34,570 nucleotides of DNA from Verrucomicrobiota bacterium (GCA_019233825.1 JAFAMB010000040.1:1-34570); one strand, 5' to 3'; positions 7,306 through 15,852 are shown, counted from the stretch's first letter. Notes: generated by a model from the sequence alone, not told the origin. Translations and numbers: made by a program.

Positions 7306-7614
7306 TTAGATTTGAATCCATCTCGGAAGCGCGGAATTTGATTCTTTCCGCTTTTCCCAATACTTGGTCCAAGCTCGTTCGAAACCTACGCGGAAATCTT
7401 TGATACCATGCGCAATTAAAAGCACGCTATGGGTAGCCAGAAACGCATTCCAACCGGCCGCGAATGCTTCATGTTGACCAGCTTCGAGTGTGTCGGCTAG
7501 ATCCTTAAATGCTTTCTTTACTTTTGGTGAAGCCATCACCTCTTCATAGATCCCTTCGCTTTTGAGGAAATCATCAAAATCGCTGCCCTTATGCGGATTG
7601 AGTTTTTCGTTCAT
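7306..7614 (-). CDS. Small protein with an antitoxin-like N-terminus, function unknown
   Basis: From ATG 7614 this encodes about 102 residues: MNEKLNPHKGSDFDDFLKSE, GIYEEVMASPKVKKAFKDL and then AAGWNAFLATHSVLLIAHGI. The first ~25 residues resemble the N-terminus of HigA-like antitoxins, where GS.FDDFL.EEGI.EEV is common, but no helix-turn-helix follows and no HigB-like toxin gene was found next to it. The C-terminal half is helical and rich in Trp and Phe and does not match a family I know. A longer frame starts at 7704, but its first 30 residues look unstructured. It may be a diverged regulator, a chimera, or an unrelated protein with a chance resemblance. Confidence 0.45.
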   Translation of the reverse strand: MNEKLNPHKGSDFDDFLKSEGIYEEVMASPKVKKAFKDLADTLEAGQHEAFAAGWNAFLATHSVLLIAHGIKDFRVGFERAWTKYWEKRKESNSALPRWIQI

Positions 7615-7704
7615 AGGGCCATTGGCTGAATTGGTTTGAAACGTTGGTGTAACCGGTCGTTCACCAAATGAGTGTGCCGAATTCCGGTTGTTCCATTTCT
7701 TCAA

Positions 7705-8260
7705 ACATAATCAATGCCCGCAGGATATCATCACGAACCGTTTGCCAATCGCTCGCCGATCCGATGCTCAAACCGCGTTGCTTTTTACGGACGAGGCTTG
7801 TTCAAAGGAATAGCTTGGCCCGATCTAGAGTTTTCAAAAGCGCTTGATCTGCTTGAGCAAAACTTCTTTCATTCCCTAACGCAGCCTGTCGCCCCAGTGA
7901 GCCCCTTGGAGCTCCACCGTTAAAAACTGCCGACTCCGCCAGGCATTTCGGCTTCCCATTCCTCTTCTAACTCCAAAGGCGTGAGTCGAGGGCTATGCAG
8001 ACGATTCGTCAATTGTCTGCGTATCATATTGAGAATGGTGGCGGGCCGATTCGGATGCTTACGATGGATACGACTGGTGCGATTGGCGGAGAGATCGACA
8101 CAATCACGGGAGGAATAAAGCTGAATTCTTTTTTCTTGCCGACGGGACTGAGGAATGCTTGGCTGGCGGCGTGCAATTCTTCCCGGGCTTCTTCGTCCGG
8201 ATTTCGTCTCACCCCGCGGCTGCTCGTTCTTACGCGTCGCTCGGTGCCGGCGGGATCGCT
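7705..8260. other. Gene-poor spacer with a possible 35-codon remnant
   Basis: No convincing gene lies here. On the minus strand 8027-7920 reads MIRRQLTNRLHS...PLELEEEWEAEMPGGVGSF, which has the feel of a protein C-terminus but is too short to name. Another minus-strand stretch near 7760-7680 reads DWQTVRDDILRALIMFEEME and is likewise unassigned. Both may be remnants of genes linked to the small protein at 7306-7614. Confidence 0.3.
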
Positions 8261-8360
8261 CTAGAATCCTTGAAAGGCAAAAGATGTTGCAGACAGGTCA
8301 AGTTTTATTCCGGCGTCTCTCCGTTGATTTCGCGTTGGTCTTGCCTTTCAAGGATTCTAG
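8261..8360. mobile_element. MITE-like 100-bp element, copy 1
   Basis: Exactly 100 bases begin with CTAGAATCCTTGAAAGGCAA and end with its perfect reverse complement, giving 20-bp terminal inverted repeats. A second copy lies at 16074-16173 in the opposite orientation and differs by a single base (A versus G in the GCGAARTCAAC segment). There is no coding capacity. The outer CTAG may be a duplicated target or part of the terminal repeat; CTAG-type targets are used by some IS5-group elements. A non-autonomous transposon moved by a transposase elsewhere in the genome is the simplest reading. Confidence 0.82.
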
Positions 8361-8445
8361 CGAGGCGGCTGAACCCCGCTGTTCTACACCCATCGCGATC
8401 AAACTGCCGGATACGCCTCGCCGGTCTGAGGCGCCGCCTCGCTAG
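8357..8445. repeat. Inverted repeat abutting the MITE-like element
   Basis: CTAGCGAGGCGGC at 8357-8369 is repeated in perfect inversion as GCCGCCTCGCTAG at 8433-8445. It shares its CTAG with the right end of the 100-bp element. The corresponding flank of the second element copy (about 16063-16077, AGCGCCTCTTCGCTAG) is similar, so this flank may be part of a larger or composite unit. The remaining spacer up to the next gene at 8592 shows nothing further. Confidence 0.65.
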
Positions 8446-8591
8446 GGGGAGAGTTAGACATTAGCTGGAAGGCGGGAGGTAGCACTGATAATTTTGGGGT
8501 AACTAGGGAGGATGGAAACTAATGATGAGCTCGGTATGAGGTGACGTTGCCCAACGCAGTTATTAACAGAGAGGCAGAGCTGGGGAAAGGT

Positions 8592-10901
8592 ATGCACGGA
8601 ATCCTGCAAAACCGGTTTCAGATGTGTCGATTGGTGGTTGCGTTTTCCATCCTGGCGACTCTGGCGGCAGGGCGAGACGTTTTGACTTCGCGCAATGATG
8701 AGGCGCGTTCCGGTCTTCAGCCGGACGAGACCATCTTGACACCGGCAAACGTGTCAACGCCGTCGAACGGACAGCCTGGCTTTACGTTGTTAGACCAGCT
8801 TCCTGTCGACGACCAGGTTTACGCGCAGCCTTTCTACGTTTCTGCGGCAAATGTGTACGTAAACGGCGTGCTTCAGGGCGAGAAGAACCTCCTGATTATT
8901 GCGACTGAGAACGACAGCGTCTACTGCTATGGCGCGGATAGTGGGGCGCTTTATTGGCAGCAATCCTTGGTCCTTCCCGGAGAGACGCCAGCCGATTCGT
9001 TAGGGTGCGTCGATCTGCAGCCCCAGAACGGCATTACCAGCACCCCGGTCATCGACCGTGCGAACGGGCCAAACGGCACCATCTACGTCGTTAGTTTCAC
9101 CAAAAGCTCGGGAAATTACACTTACCGGCTGAACGCTTTGGATCTTGGCACCGGGAACAAAACGCTGGGTCCAACCGTCATTAATGCCGCCGTTGCTGGG
9201 AACGGTCCCGGGGCCAATGGCAACGGGGCCGTCGTCTTCTTGCCAAGCCAGCAAAGACAACGGACAGGCCTGGCGCTTGCCAACGGCAACATTTACATCG
9301 GCTTCGGTTCGATCTGCGATTCTCCACCATTCACGGGCTGGATGCTGGCTTACAGCCAAAACACCCTAACGCAGGTTGCAGCCTTTAGCTCTAACCCTAA
9401 CGGTATTCCGGCTTTTGGTTACGCCGGCAGCAGCGGCGCCGGCATCTGGCAAGGCGGCGTTGCGCCGGTCATCGCTCCAGGCCGCGGGAGAATTATATTT
9501 GCCACTGGGAATGGCCCATTTTACCCCGCCTCGAGCGATTACGGCGATACCGTTTTGCGGCTCGGTAAAAGCTTAAACGTGGTGGATTCCTTTACCCCGG
9601 CAAATGAGGCCCTGCTTGAGGAAGACGACCTCGATTTAGGTAGCGGTGGCTGCACCATGTTCACCGTGGCAGGCCACTCGCTCATCGCCATCTCAGGGAA
9701 AGACGGCATTATCTATCTTCTGGACTTATCCAAGCTCTGGGCTCAATACAACGGTCAATACAACGATTATATCTACCAGGAACTCGATGGGGCGAATCCC
9801 GGCGGAATTCGGGGTAACGCAGCTTATTTTAATGGTTCACTCTATTACGGACCCAACGGAGGGGCATTACGGCAATTCACTTTTAACAGCAGCGGGATGT
9901 TGCAAGGACCGACGAGCGTTTCGCCCACGGCCTTTGCTTATCCCGGCACCGTCCCAAGTGTGTCGGCAAACGGTACCCAGAATGGCATTGTGTGGGCGAT
10001 TGAAGTCCCGAACAATGGTGCGGGCATTACGACTGGTCCAGCGGTTTTACACGCGTATGCTGCGAATAACCTTCAGAACGAATTGTTCAGGAGCGCCCAG
10101 AATTTTGGCGACGGGGTTAAATTTTCCGTGCCGACAATTGCCGGCGGCAAAGTTTTTGTGGGAACAAAAAGCGCAGTAGGCGTTTTTGGGCTGCCCGCCC
10201 CGACGCCCGCCCCGACGCCTACGCCTGCGCCTACGCCTGCGCCTACGCCTACACCGACACCTACGCCTACACCGACACCGTGCCCTCCGTGCCCGACATC
10301 AGCAATTCAGTCGAACTTTAACGGCACAGCGATTGGGGCAGGTGACACCATCTGGTTTAATGCCCATATCCAGGCGAGCGGGATACCCAGCTCCGGCGCA
10401 ACGATCAGCTTCAGCTGTTCGACGATCACGTCCAGTGCGTTCACGGCGTCCGTTCCCGACGGGGTAATTATCTTCAGCCCGACCGCCACTTGCGCCAGTA
10501 CTTCGTTTAGCAATAATACCTGGACGACGACCGTTCCGGTCTCGGGGAGTGATGAAATTTTCCTGACCGGTCTGGGTTTCCCAGTGCCGTCAGGTTTGCC
10601 GGGCGGCGGTATTTCGCCGACCTGGGGTGGTATCTTCAGCGCCTCTGTTCCCGGCATATCCGTGCAGTGGCAATGGGGTGCGGCCGTCTACACGTGCTTT
10701 CCGTCTGACCCCAACGTGCTTAATCTCAAGCCGACCCACCAGAACGCATGCAATGTCAACAACGGGGACCATGCGGGGACTCCGGAAAATCCGTCGTACC
10801 AGCAGTGTGTGACCGGCGGAGCCACGGGCGGTGGCGGTTCGAACTTTACAGGAGGATGGAGCGGTACGGTGTCGGTATCGGATATCTGCGCGCCGCAATG
10901 A
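8592..10901 (+). CDS. Secreted quinoprotein-like beta-propeller protein with Pro-Thr linker and C-terminal domain
   Basis: About 769 residues from ATG 8592, which has GGGGAAAGG just upstream; the longer frame from 8541 lacks such a site. A signal peptide is visible at MCRLVVAFSILATLAAG. The next ~530 residues look like a PQQ-type beta-propeller: LLIIATENDSVYCYGADSGA followed by LYWQ, NGITSTPVID, GTIYVVSF, LNALDLGTGN, SLIAISGKDGIIYLLD and GGKVFVGTKSAVGVFG near the end. A linker of repeated PAPTPTP units (coded at about 10195-10283) ends in PCPPCP. A C-terminal domain of roughly 200 residues follows, rich in Ser, Gly, Trp and Cys (QWQWGAAVYTC, NACNVNNGDHAGTPENP). The propeller may act as a surface or secreted enzyme or binder, but I see no clear quinone-binding or catalytic residues. 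It is followed 46 bases later by xseA, probably without functional connection. Confidence 0.78.
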   Translation: MHGILQNRFQMCRLVVAFSILATLAAGRDVLTSRNDEARSGLQPDETILTPANVSTPSNGQPGFTLLDQLPVDDQVYAQPFYVSAANVYVNGVLQGEKNLLIIATENDSVYCYGADSGALYWQQSLVLPGETPADSLGCVDLQPQNGITSTPVIDRANGPNGTIYVVSFTKSSGNYTYRLNALDLGTGNKTLGPTVINAAVAGNGPGANGNGAVVFLPSQQRQRTGLALANGNIYIGFGSICDSPPFTGWMLAYSQNTLTQVAAFSSNPNGIPAFGYAGSSGAGIWQGGVAPVIAPGRGRIIFATGNGPFYPASSDYGDTVLRLGKSLNVVDSFTPANEALLEEDDLDLGSGGCTMFTVAGHSLIAISGKDGIIYLLDLSKLWAQYNGQYNDYIYQELDGANPGGIRGNAAYFNGSLYYGPNGGALRQFTFNSSGMLQGPTSVSPTAFAYPGTVPSVSANGTQNGIVWAIEVPNNGAGITTGPAVLHAYAANNLQNELFRSAQNFGDGVKFSVPTIAGGKVFVGTKSAVGVFGLPAPTPAPTPTPAPTPAPTPTPTPTPTPTPCPPCPTSAIQSNFNGTAIGAGDTIWFNAHIQASGIPSSGATISFSCSTITSSAFTASVPDGVIIFSPTATCASTSFSNNTWTTTVPVSGSDEIFLTGLGFPVPSGLPGGGISPTWGGIFSASVPGISVQWQWGAAVYTCFPSDPNVLNLKPTHQNACNVNNGDHAGTPENPSYQQCVTGGATGGGGSNFTGGWSGTVSVSDICAPQ

Positions 10902-10947
10902 GTTCCTGGCCGAATTTGAAATCGTGCTTCGTCCTTTAGTTGCCAAG

Positions 10948-12291
10948 ATGGCCTCAATTCTTACCGTATCCGAACTCACGCGGGTCGTGCGCGAAGTTAT
11001 CGAGGGCCACATCGGCGAGGTCTGGGTCGAAGGCGAGATTTCAAACTACCGGAGGCAATCGTCGGGCCATCATTATTTCACCCTGAAGGATGACCGTGCC
11101 CAGCTCGCCTGTGTCATGTTCGCACGATCGTACGGCGCCCAGACCAGAGTGCCGCTCGCTGACGGAATGCATGTCCAAGTCTACGGACAGGTGACCGTCT
11201 ACGAGTCACGAGGCCAATATCAGCTGATGGTCCGACTCGTACAGCCCAAGGGGCAAGGGGTGCTGCAGGCGAAGTTCGAAGCTCTCAAGCAAAGGCTTCA
11301 AGCAGAAGGGCTTTTCGATCCAGATCGTAAACGGCCTCTGCCAAAGTTTCCCCGGCGGGTGGCGTTGGTTACATCCCCAACCGGAGCAGCCGTTCAGGAT
11401 ATGCTCAACATCCTGAGGAGGCGAAGTCCCTGGCTCTCGATTCTCATTTGCCCGGTGCGCGTTCAAGGTGAAGGCGCTGCGCTAGAGATTTCCAGGACGA
11501 TCGATCATGTCAGCTCCCGTGCGTTGGAATTGAAGGTGGACGTGATGATTGTCGGTCGTGGCGGCGGAAGCCTCGAAGATCTGTGGCAGTTTAACGAAGA
11601 GATTGTTGCGCGAAGCATTTTTCGTTCGCGGATTCCTGTGATTTCAGCGGTCGGACACGAGATTGATTTTACAATCGCGGATTTTGTTGCTGACCGGCGG
11701 GCGCCGACGCCGAGCGCGGCGGCCGAGATTGTAGCACCGGACATCGTCGCGTTGCAGAGCGAGCTGATCTCGCGGAGCTCGGCTCTGGACCGGCTGGTAC
11801 GTCAAGCGCTGGAGATCCGCCGGATCCGATTACAGCGTCTGGCAGGCATGCCACACCTTCGCGACCCTCGGCGGCTCATCTTTGAGCGCCAACAACGCGT
11901 CGATCAATTGGAGATGCGCCTCGTGCAACTCGGGAAAGACGTTTTCCAGCAACGCCGATCCCGGATCGAAAAGATCCTGATGTTCCTTTCAGCGTTTCGC
12001 CCAGATCGATTGTTACAGGCCAAGCGCGCGGAACTCGCGGTTTTAGAAATGCGCCTAAGACGATCTTTGTCAGCGAACGTGGAGTTTCGAAAAAGTCGGG
12101 TGACGGAGCTGGCCAATGTCATTCGGTTGCTTGGTCCGCAGCAAACGCTCGAGCGTGGCTACTCGATTACGTTGGATGCGAGGGGAAACGTTATCCGGTC
12201 GGTTCAGGACCTGGAACCGGGTGACAGGATTCAAACGAAGCTTGCAGACGGCGCGGCAAAATCTGTGGTCGAGGAATTGGCCAGTGGCTAG
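10948..12291 (+). CDS. xseA: Exodeoxyribonuclease VII large subunit
   Basis: This 447-residue protein is the large subunit of exonuclease VII, which degrades single-stranded DNA from both ends. The N-terminal OB fold is clear: LTVSELTRVVREVIEG, VWVEGEISNYRRQSSGHHYF, TLKDDRAQLACVMF and VQVYGQVTVYESRGQYQLMV. The catalytic domain shows ALVTSPTGAAVQDML, VMIVGRGGGSLEDLWQFNEE and PVISAVGHEIDFTIADFVAD with RAPTPSAAAE, the hallmark motifs. A long coiled-coil region and the C-terminal LERGYSITLDARG close it. ATG 10948 matches the usual MASILTVSEL start; the frame stays open upstream to 10831, but that part overlaps the preceding gene. The small subunit gene xseB, often adjacent, is not present nearby. 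A 46-bp palindrome follows 9 bases after the stop. Confidence 0.95.
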   Translation: MASILTVSELTRVVREVIEGHIGEVWVEGEISNYRRQSSGHHYFTLKDDRAQLACVMFARSYGAQTRVPLADGMHVQVYGQVTVYESRGQYQLMVRLVQPKGQGVLQAKFEALKQRLQAEGLFDPDRKRPLPKFPRRVALVTSPTGAAVQDMLNILRRRSPWLSILICPVRVQGEGAALEISRTIDHVSSRALELKVDVMIVGRGGGSLEDLWQFNEEIVARSIFRSRIPVISAVGHEIDFTIADFVADRRAPTPSAAAEIVAPDIVALQSELISRSSALDRLVRQALEIRRIRLQRLAGMPHLRDPRRLIFERQQRVDQLEMRLVQLGKDVFQQRRSRIEKILMFLSAFRPDRLLQAKRAELAVLEMRLRRSLSANVEFRKSRVTELANVIRLLGPQQTLERGYSITLDARGNVIRSVQDLEPGDRIQTKLADGAAKSVVEELASG

Positions 12292-12300
12292 CCTAGCCTA

Positions 12301-12346
12301 GCCTGCATCGCTCACAAATCCTAAGAGATTTGTGAGCGATGCAGGC
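12301..12346. repeat. 46-bp palindromic repeat, copy 1
   Basis: GCCTGCATCGCTCACAAATC and its perfect reverse complement are separated by the 6 bases CTAAGA. The sequence lies 9 bases after the xseA stop, between convergent xseA and glgB. Copies with the same arms occur at 15853-15898 and 29933-29978. No T tract follows, so it is not a standard terminator, though a 20-bp RNA hairpin could protect transcripts from both sides. Confidence 0.85.
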
Positions 12347-12410
12347 ATCAGAACCCCGGATCGGGAGGTGGAATTGGCATGAGCCGCAGGCCGTCTCTGG
12401 AGGGCTACGG

Positions 12411-12426
12411 TAGGGACGCGCTCCCG
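12411..12426. repeat. Short dispersed motif TAGGGACGCGCTCCCG
   Basis: The 16 bases are present here downstream of glgB and exactly in reverse complement at 28691-28706; a near copy is at 28565-28579. In the second location it is part of a long inverted repeat. The match suggests another dispersed repeat family. Confidence 0.5.
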
Positions 12427-12449
12427 GCTTGGGCGGAGCCTCGCCTACC

Positions 12450-14651
12450 TCAGCGATACTCGTGCCTTTTGAACCCGATGGTGGCGAGCGGAGGCAGGGT
12501 CAAACAAAGGGAGTGGGAACGTCCTTGCCAAGCGATCGGATCTGCGTGCATGCCGCCATAGTTCCCTATGTTGCCACCTCCGTAGATGCCGGCGTCAGTA
12601 TTCAAGATCTCCTCGTACCATCCCTCGCCTGGAGCACCGACCCGGTAGGCATACCTCGGCACTGGGGTAGCATTCACCACAAACACAATCGGCGGGCCCG
12701 ACTCCGCCTTGCGTACAAACGTCAGGACGCTGTTGTCGGCGTCGTGAAAATCGATCCAATCGAATCCGAGATAACTATCATCATTTTCCCAAAAGGCGGG
12801 TTCGCTCTCATACAAGTAATTAAGATGTTGCATCAGGCGTCTGACACCGTCATTCAGCGGATATTGCAGCAGATGCCAATCGATGCTCTCGTCGTGGTTC
12901 CATTCCCTCCATTGCCCGATTTCGCCCCCCATAAACACCAACTTTTTACCAGGGTGCGCGTACATCCAGGCGTAAAACATCCGGAGATTGGCGAACTTCT
13001 GCCAGGTATCGCCGGGCATCTTGTTCAGTAATGAGCTCTTGCCGTGCACCACTTCGTCATGGCTCAAAACGAGAACAAAATGTTCATGGAAAGCGTAAAT
13101 CATAGAGAATGTGACTTCCCCCTGGTGAAACCGGCGATGGATTGGTTCGCGGCTCATGTAGAGCAGAAAATCGTGCATCCAGCCCATGTTCCACTTGAAT
13201 CCAAATCCAAGTCCACCCACATAAGTCGGACGCGAGACACCCGGCCAAGCGGTGGATTCCTCTGCGATGGTCATAATGCCTGGGAATCGCGCATAACAGA
13301 CTTCATTAAAGCGCTTTATAAAATCGATAGCATCCAGATTCTCGCGCCCGCCATGGACGTTTGGCACCCACTCGCCATGTTTGCGGGAGTAGTCCAGGTA
13401 CAACATTGAGGCGACCGCGTCTACCCGAAGCCCGTCGATGTGGTATTCGTCGAGCCAGAACAGGCCGTTGCCGATGAGGAAATTACGGACTTCGTTTCGA
13501 CCATAATTGAAGATCAATGTACCCCAGTCGCGGTGTTCGCCCTGGCGTGGATCAGAGTGCTCGTAAAGGTAGGTTCCGTCGAATTGAGCCAGACCATGCG
13601 CATCCTTCGGAAAATGGCCTGGAACCCAGTCCATGATGACGCCGATCCCGTTTTCATGGCAGCGATCGACGAAATGCCGAAATTCATCCGGATTTCCGAA
13701 CCGGCTGGTTGGCGCGAAGTAGCCGGTCACTTGGTACCCCCAGGACCCGTCGAACGGATGTTCGGCTACCGGCATGAGTTCGATATGCGTAAAACCTAAA
13801 TCTTTTACGTACGGGATCAGGCGATCTGCTAGCTCGATGTAGCTCAGGTATCGATTGCCTTCCTCGGGAACCCGGGCCCAGGATCCCAGATGGACTTCGT
13901 AGATGCTGACCGGCCCCTTGTGCCATTGCCTGGCCTTCCGCGTCTCCATCCATTCATCGTCGCTCCACTTGAACCGGTCGAGATTAAACACGAGCGAAGC
14001 GGTTTGAATCCCGTGCTGCCCGAAGAAACCGACGGGATCGCTTTTTAAGACCACCTGACCAAAGCAATTCCGCAGTTCGAATTTGTAGTGGGCCTCCTCA
14101 ACGACGCCTGGAATGAAGATCTCCCAGATCCCAGATTCGATCCGTTTCCGCATCGGGTGTGCCCGGCCGTCCCAGCCGTTGAAGTCGCCCACGACGCTGA
14201 CCCGCTGCGCGTTCGGTGCCCAAACGGCGAAACTCACACCAGCATGCCCGTTAATTTCGGTCAGATGAGCACCCAATTTTTTGTAGATCTCGAAATGGTT
14301 TCCCTCCCGATAGAGGTACATGTCGAGGTCGCCGAGAATCGGCCCATAAGAGTAAGGGTCGCTGATTTGGAAGGTTTCTCCGGACCAGGTAGTGATCTCC
14401 AACAGGTAATCAAAAGCCTCCTTTACTTCGGGTAGCTGCGCCTCGAACAGGCCTTCATTCGCTATGCGATTTGCCGGAAAATGACGCTTGGGGTTGTATC
14501 GATCGACGATCGTCAGTTCTTTGGCGTCGGGACGAAAGGCGCGTACGACCCAAAGTCCATCGACCCTGTGCAGGCCGAGGACGCCAAATGGGTCATCATG
14601 TTCGGCATTCAGGAGCCGGTGGATATCGCCAGAGGCAAGCGTGGTATTCAT
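12450..14651 (-). CDS. glgB: 1,4-alpha-glucan branching enzyme
   Basis: A full-length 733-residue branching enzyme (GH13), which cuts alpha-1,4 glucan chains and rejoins them as alpha-1,6 branches during glycogen synthesis. The N-terminal carbohydrate modules are present (DPFGVLGLHRVDG, then VSVVGDFNGWDGRAHPM). The barrel follows with VPGHFPKDAHGLAQFDGTYL, GLRVDAVASMLYLDYS (nucleophile Asp), MTIAEESTAWPGV (acid/base Glu) and LVLSHDEVVHGKSSLLNKMP (transition-state His-Asp). LVFMGGEIGQWREWNHDESI ends the catalytic part and the C-terminal beta domain follows. Its ATG overlaps the stop of the upstream glycosyltransferase by 4 bases, so the pair is translationally coupled. No other glg genes are in the window. 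Confidence 0.97.
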   Translation of the reverse strand: MNTTLASGDIHRLLNAEHDDPFGVLGLHRVDGLWVVRAFRPDAKELTIVDRYNPKRHFPANRIANEGLFEAQLPEVKEAFDYLLEITTWSGETFQISDPYSYGPILGDLDMYLYREGNHFEIYKKLGAHLTEINGHAGVSFAVWAPNAQRVSVVGDFNGWDGRAHPMRKRIESGIWEIFIPGVVEEAHYKFELRNCFGQVVLKSDPVGFFGQHGIQTASLVFNLDRFKWSDDEWMETRKARQWHKGPVSIYEVHLGSWARVPEEGNRYLSYIELADRLIPYVKDLGFTHIELMPVAEHPFDGSWGYQVTGYFAPTSRFGNPDEFRHFVDRCHENGIGVIMDWVPGHFPKDAHGLAQFDGTYLYEHSDPRQGEHRDWGTLIFNYGRNEVRNFLIGNGLFWLDEYHIDGLRVDAVASMLYLDYSRKHGEWVPNVHGGRENLDAIDFIKRFNEVCYARFPGIMTIAEESTAWPGVSRPTYVGGLGFGFKWNMGWMHDFLLYMSREPIHRRFHQGEVTFSMIYAFHEHFVLVLSHDEVVHGKSSLLNKMPGDTWQKFANLRMFYAWMYAHPGKKLVFMGGEIGQWREWNHDESIDWHLLQYPLNDGVRRLMQHLNYLYESEPAFWENDDSYLGFDWIDFHDADNSVLTFVRKAESGPPIVFVVNATPVPRYAYRVGAPGEGWYEEILNTDAGIYGGGNIGNYGGMHADPIAWQGRSHSLCLTLPPLATIGFKRHEYR

Positions 14652-15841
14652 GGTTGGTCCTGGAGGAATGGTTCTATTTTATTAAGATACAACCGCTCTG
14701 CAGAGTAGTTGCGCAGCAGTCGTTTTCTACTCTTGAAAGTGTCGTCGTTTTCGACGGTTTTACGAATCTTCTCTGCAATATTTCTGGGGGTGTCCGTCAG
14801 GTCAAACAATAGTGTGCCGGAAGGCGCGATCGATCTCAACGGTTCGATGTTTGAGCAAAACACCGGCAGCCGATAGGCGGCGGCCTCAAGCATGGGTAGC
14901 CCGAAGCCTTCCTGGCTTGAAGGGAAAAGAATCGCGTCGGCGACCATGTAAAGGCTATGCAACTGCGGTTCATCAACAAAAAAAAGCTCGTTTACCCAGG
15001 CGACGGAAGCCTGGACCTGAAGCTCCGCGGCCAATTGCTTCAGTCTCACAAAATATTCGGCGCTGGAGCGGTTGTGGGGATCGAGCGCGCCTGAAATTAG
15101 TAAAAGCACCCGAACACCTATGTCCCGAAGCGCTTGAACGATCCGGAGAGCAAACGCGATGTTCTTTCGCTCTAAAATCCGTGTCGGATAGAGGAGAATG
15201 ATAGATGCGTCCAAGGCGTTCTGGACAAGTTTGGCTACCTCCGAAGTAATGGCGCACGCGAAGGGGAAGTCCAGACCGTTCGGAATGATAGCATCCGCCT
15301 CTCCGCCCATTAGTTTTTTGAACTCCGCCGCGCGAGATTCCGAGATGATTACATATTTTACTCTTTGGTTGCGGTTCCGGATGAGGTCGAAGGTTCTGTC
15401 GGCGGGAATTTTGTAAAACGGATTTACGGCCGCCAGATCGTGGGTCCAAGCGATCACTTTCCCGCTCTGGTCCGCGAAGGCGCCGAGCGCCTGAGTTGCG
15501 GCCAGATTGAACGGCATAGTGAACATGTTGTGTACAATGACACGATCGAATTTAATGAAAAACTGTGCGAACAACTTCTGCAATGCTTTCAGGAGGCTGA
15601 AGTACGCTTGACGGGGGTGCCCCTGATAGGCTTCCTGTTGAGCGGCCGTGACCAGCGAGTCGCCCGAATCGAGTTCAGGAAGGGCCACGGTTGGAACCTG
15701 TTTATCGAAGCCGGTACCTTGGCCGCATAGGATTGAGACTTCATGACGGTGACGCGACATCAGCTGCGCATGTTGGCGGATCACAGTTTCCACGCCGCCG
15801 ACGACAGGCCAGGAAGTGTAGTGGACGATCGCAATTTTCAT
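14648..15841 (-). CDS. Glycosyltransferase family 4 (group 1) protein
   Basis: A 397-residue GT-B fold glycosyltransferase. The N-terminal domain begins MKIAIVHYTSWPVVGGVETV, with the GG-x-E glycine-rich acceptor loop, and VIAWTHDLAAVNPFY follows. The C-terminal domain has IILLYPTRILERKNIAFALR, close to the usual G-R-x-xx-KN donor-binding stretch, and ILFPSSQEGFGLPMLEAAAY, the conserved EGFGLPxLEA motif whose first Glu contacts the sugar nucleotide. It overlaps glgB by 4 bases and is transcribed first. That suggests a role in glucan or storage-polysaccharide metabolism, although many family members make surface glycans. Donor and acceptor cannot be inferred from the motifs. A 46-bp palindrome lies just upstream of its start codon (15853-15898). 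Confidence 0.88.
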   Translation of the reverse strand: MKIAIVHYTSWPVVGGVETVIRQHAQLMSRHRHEVSILCGQGTGFDKQVPTVALPELDSGDSLVTAAQQEAYQGHPRQAYFSLLKALQKLFAQFFIKFDRVIVHNMFTMPFNLAATQALGAFADQSGKVIAWTHDLAAVNPFYKIPADRTFDLIRNRNQRVKYVIISESRAAEFKKLMGGEADAIIPNGLDFPFACAITSEVAKLVQNALDASIILLYPTRILERKNIAFALRIVQALRDIGVRVLLLISGALDPHNRSSAEYFVRLKQLAAELQVQASVAWVNELFFVDEPQLHSLYMVADAILFPSSQEGFGLPMLEAAAYRLPVFCSNIEPLRSIAPSGTLLFDLTDTPRNIAEKIRKTVENDDTFKSRKRLLRNYSAERLYLNKIEPFLQDQP

Positions 15842-15852
15842 TACTGGCCCTA

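Noticed and set aside
5996-8460. Defence or phage island in the accessory region
   Set aside because: No integrase, nuclease, toxin or phage motif was found; the contents are decayed metabolic genes and repeats.
10831-10947. Upstream extension of xseA to an earlier start
   Set aside because: It lies inside the end of the preceding gene and has no similarity to the exonuclease; MASILTVSEL at 10948 is the family start.
12429-13799. Long plus-strand open frames opposite glgB
   Set aside because: They are antisense shadows of a strongly conserved enzyme and show no protein-like motif.
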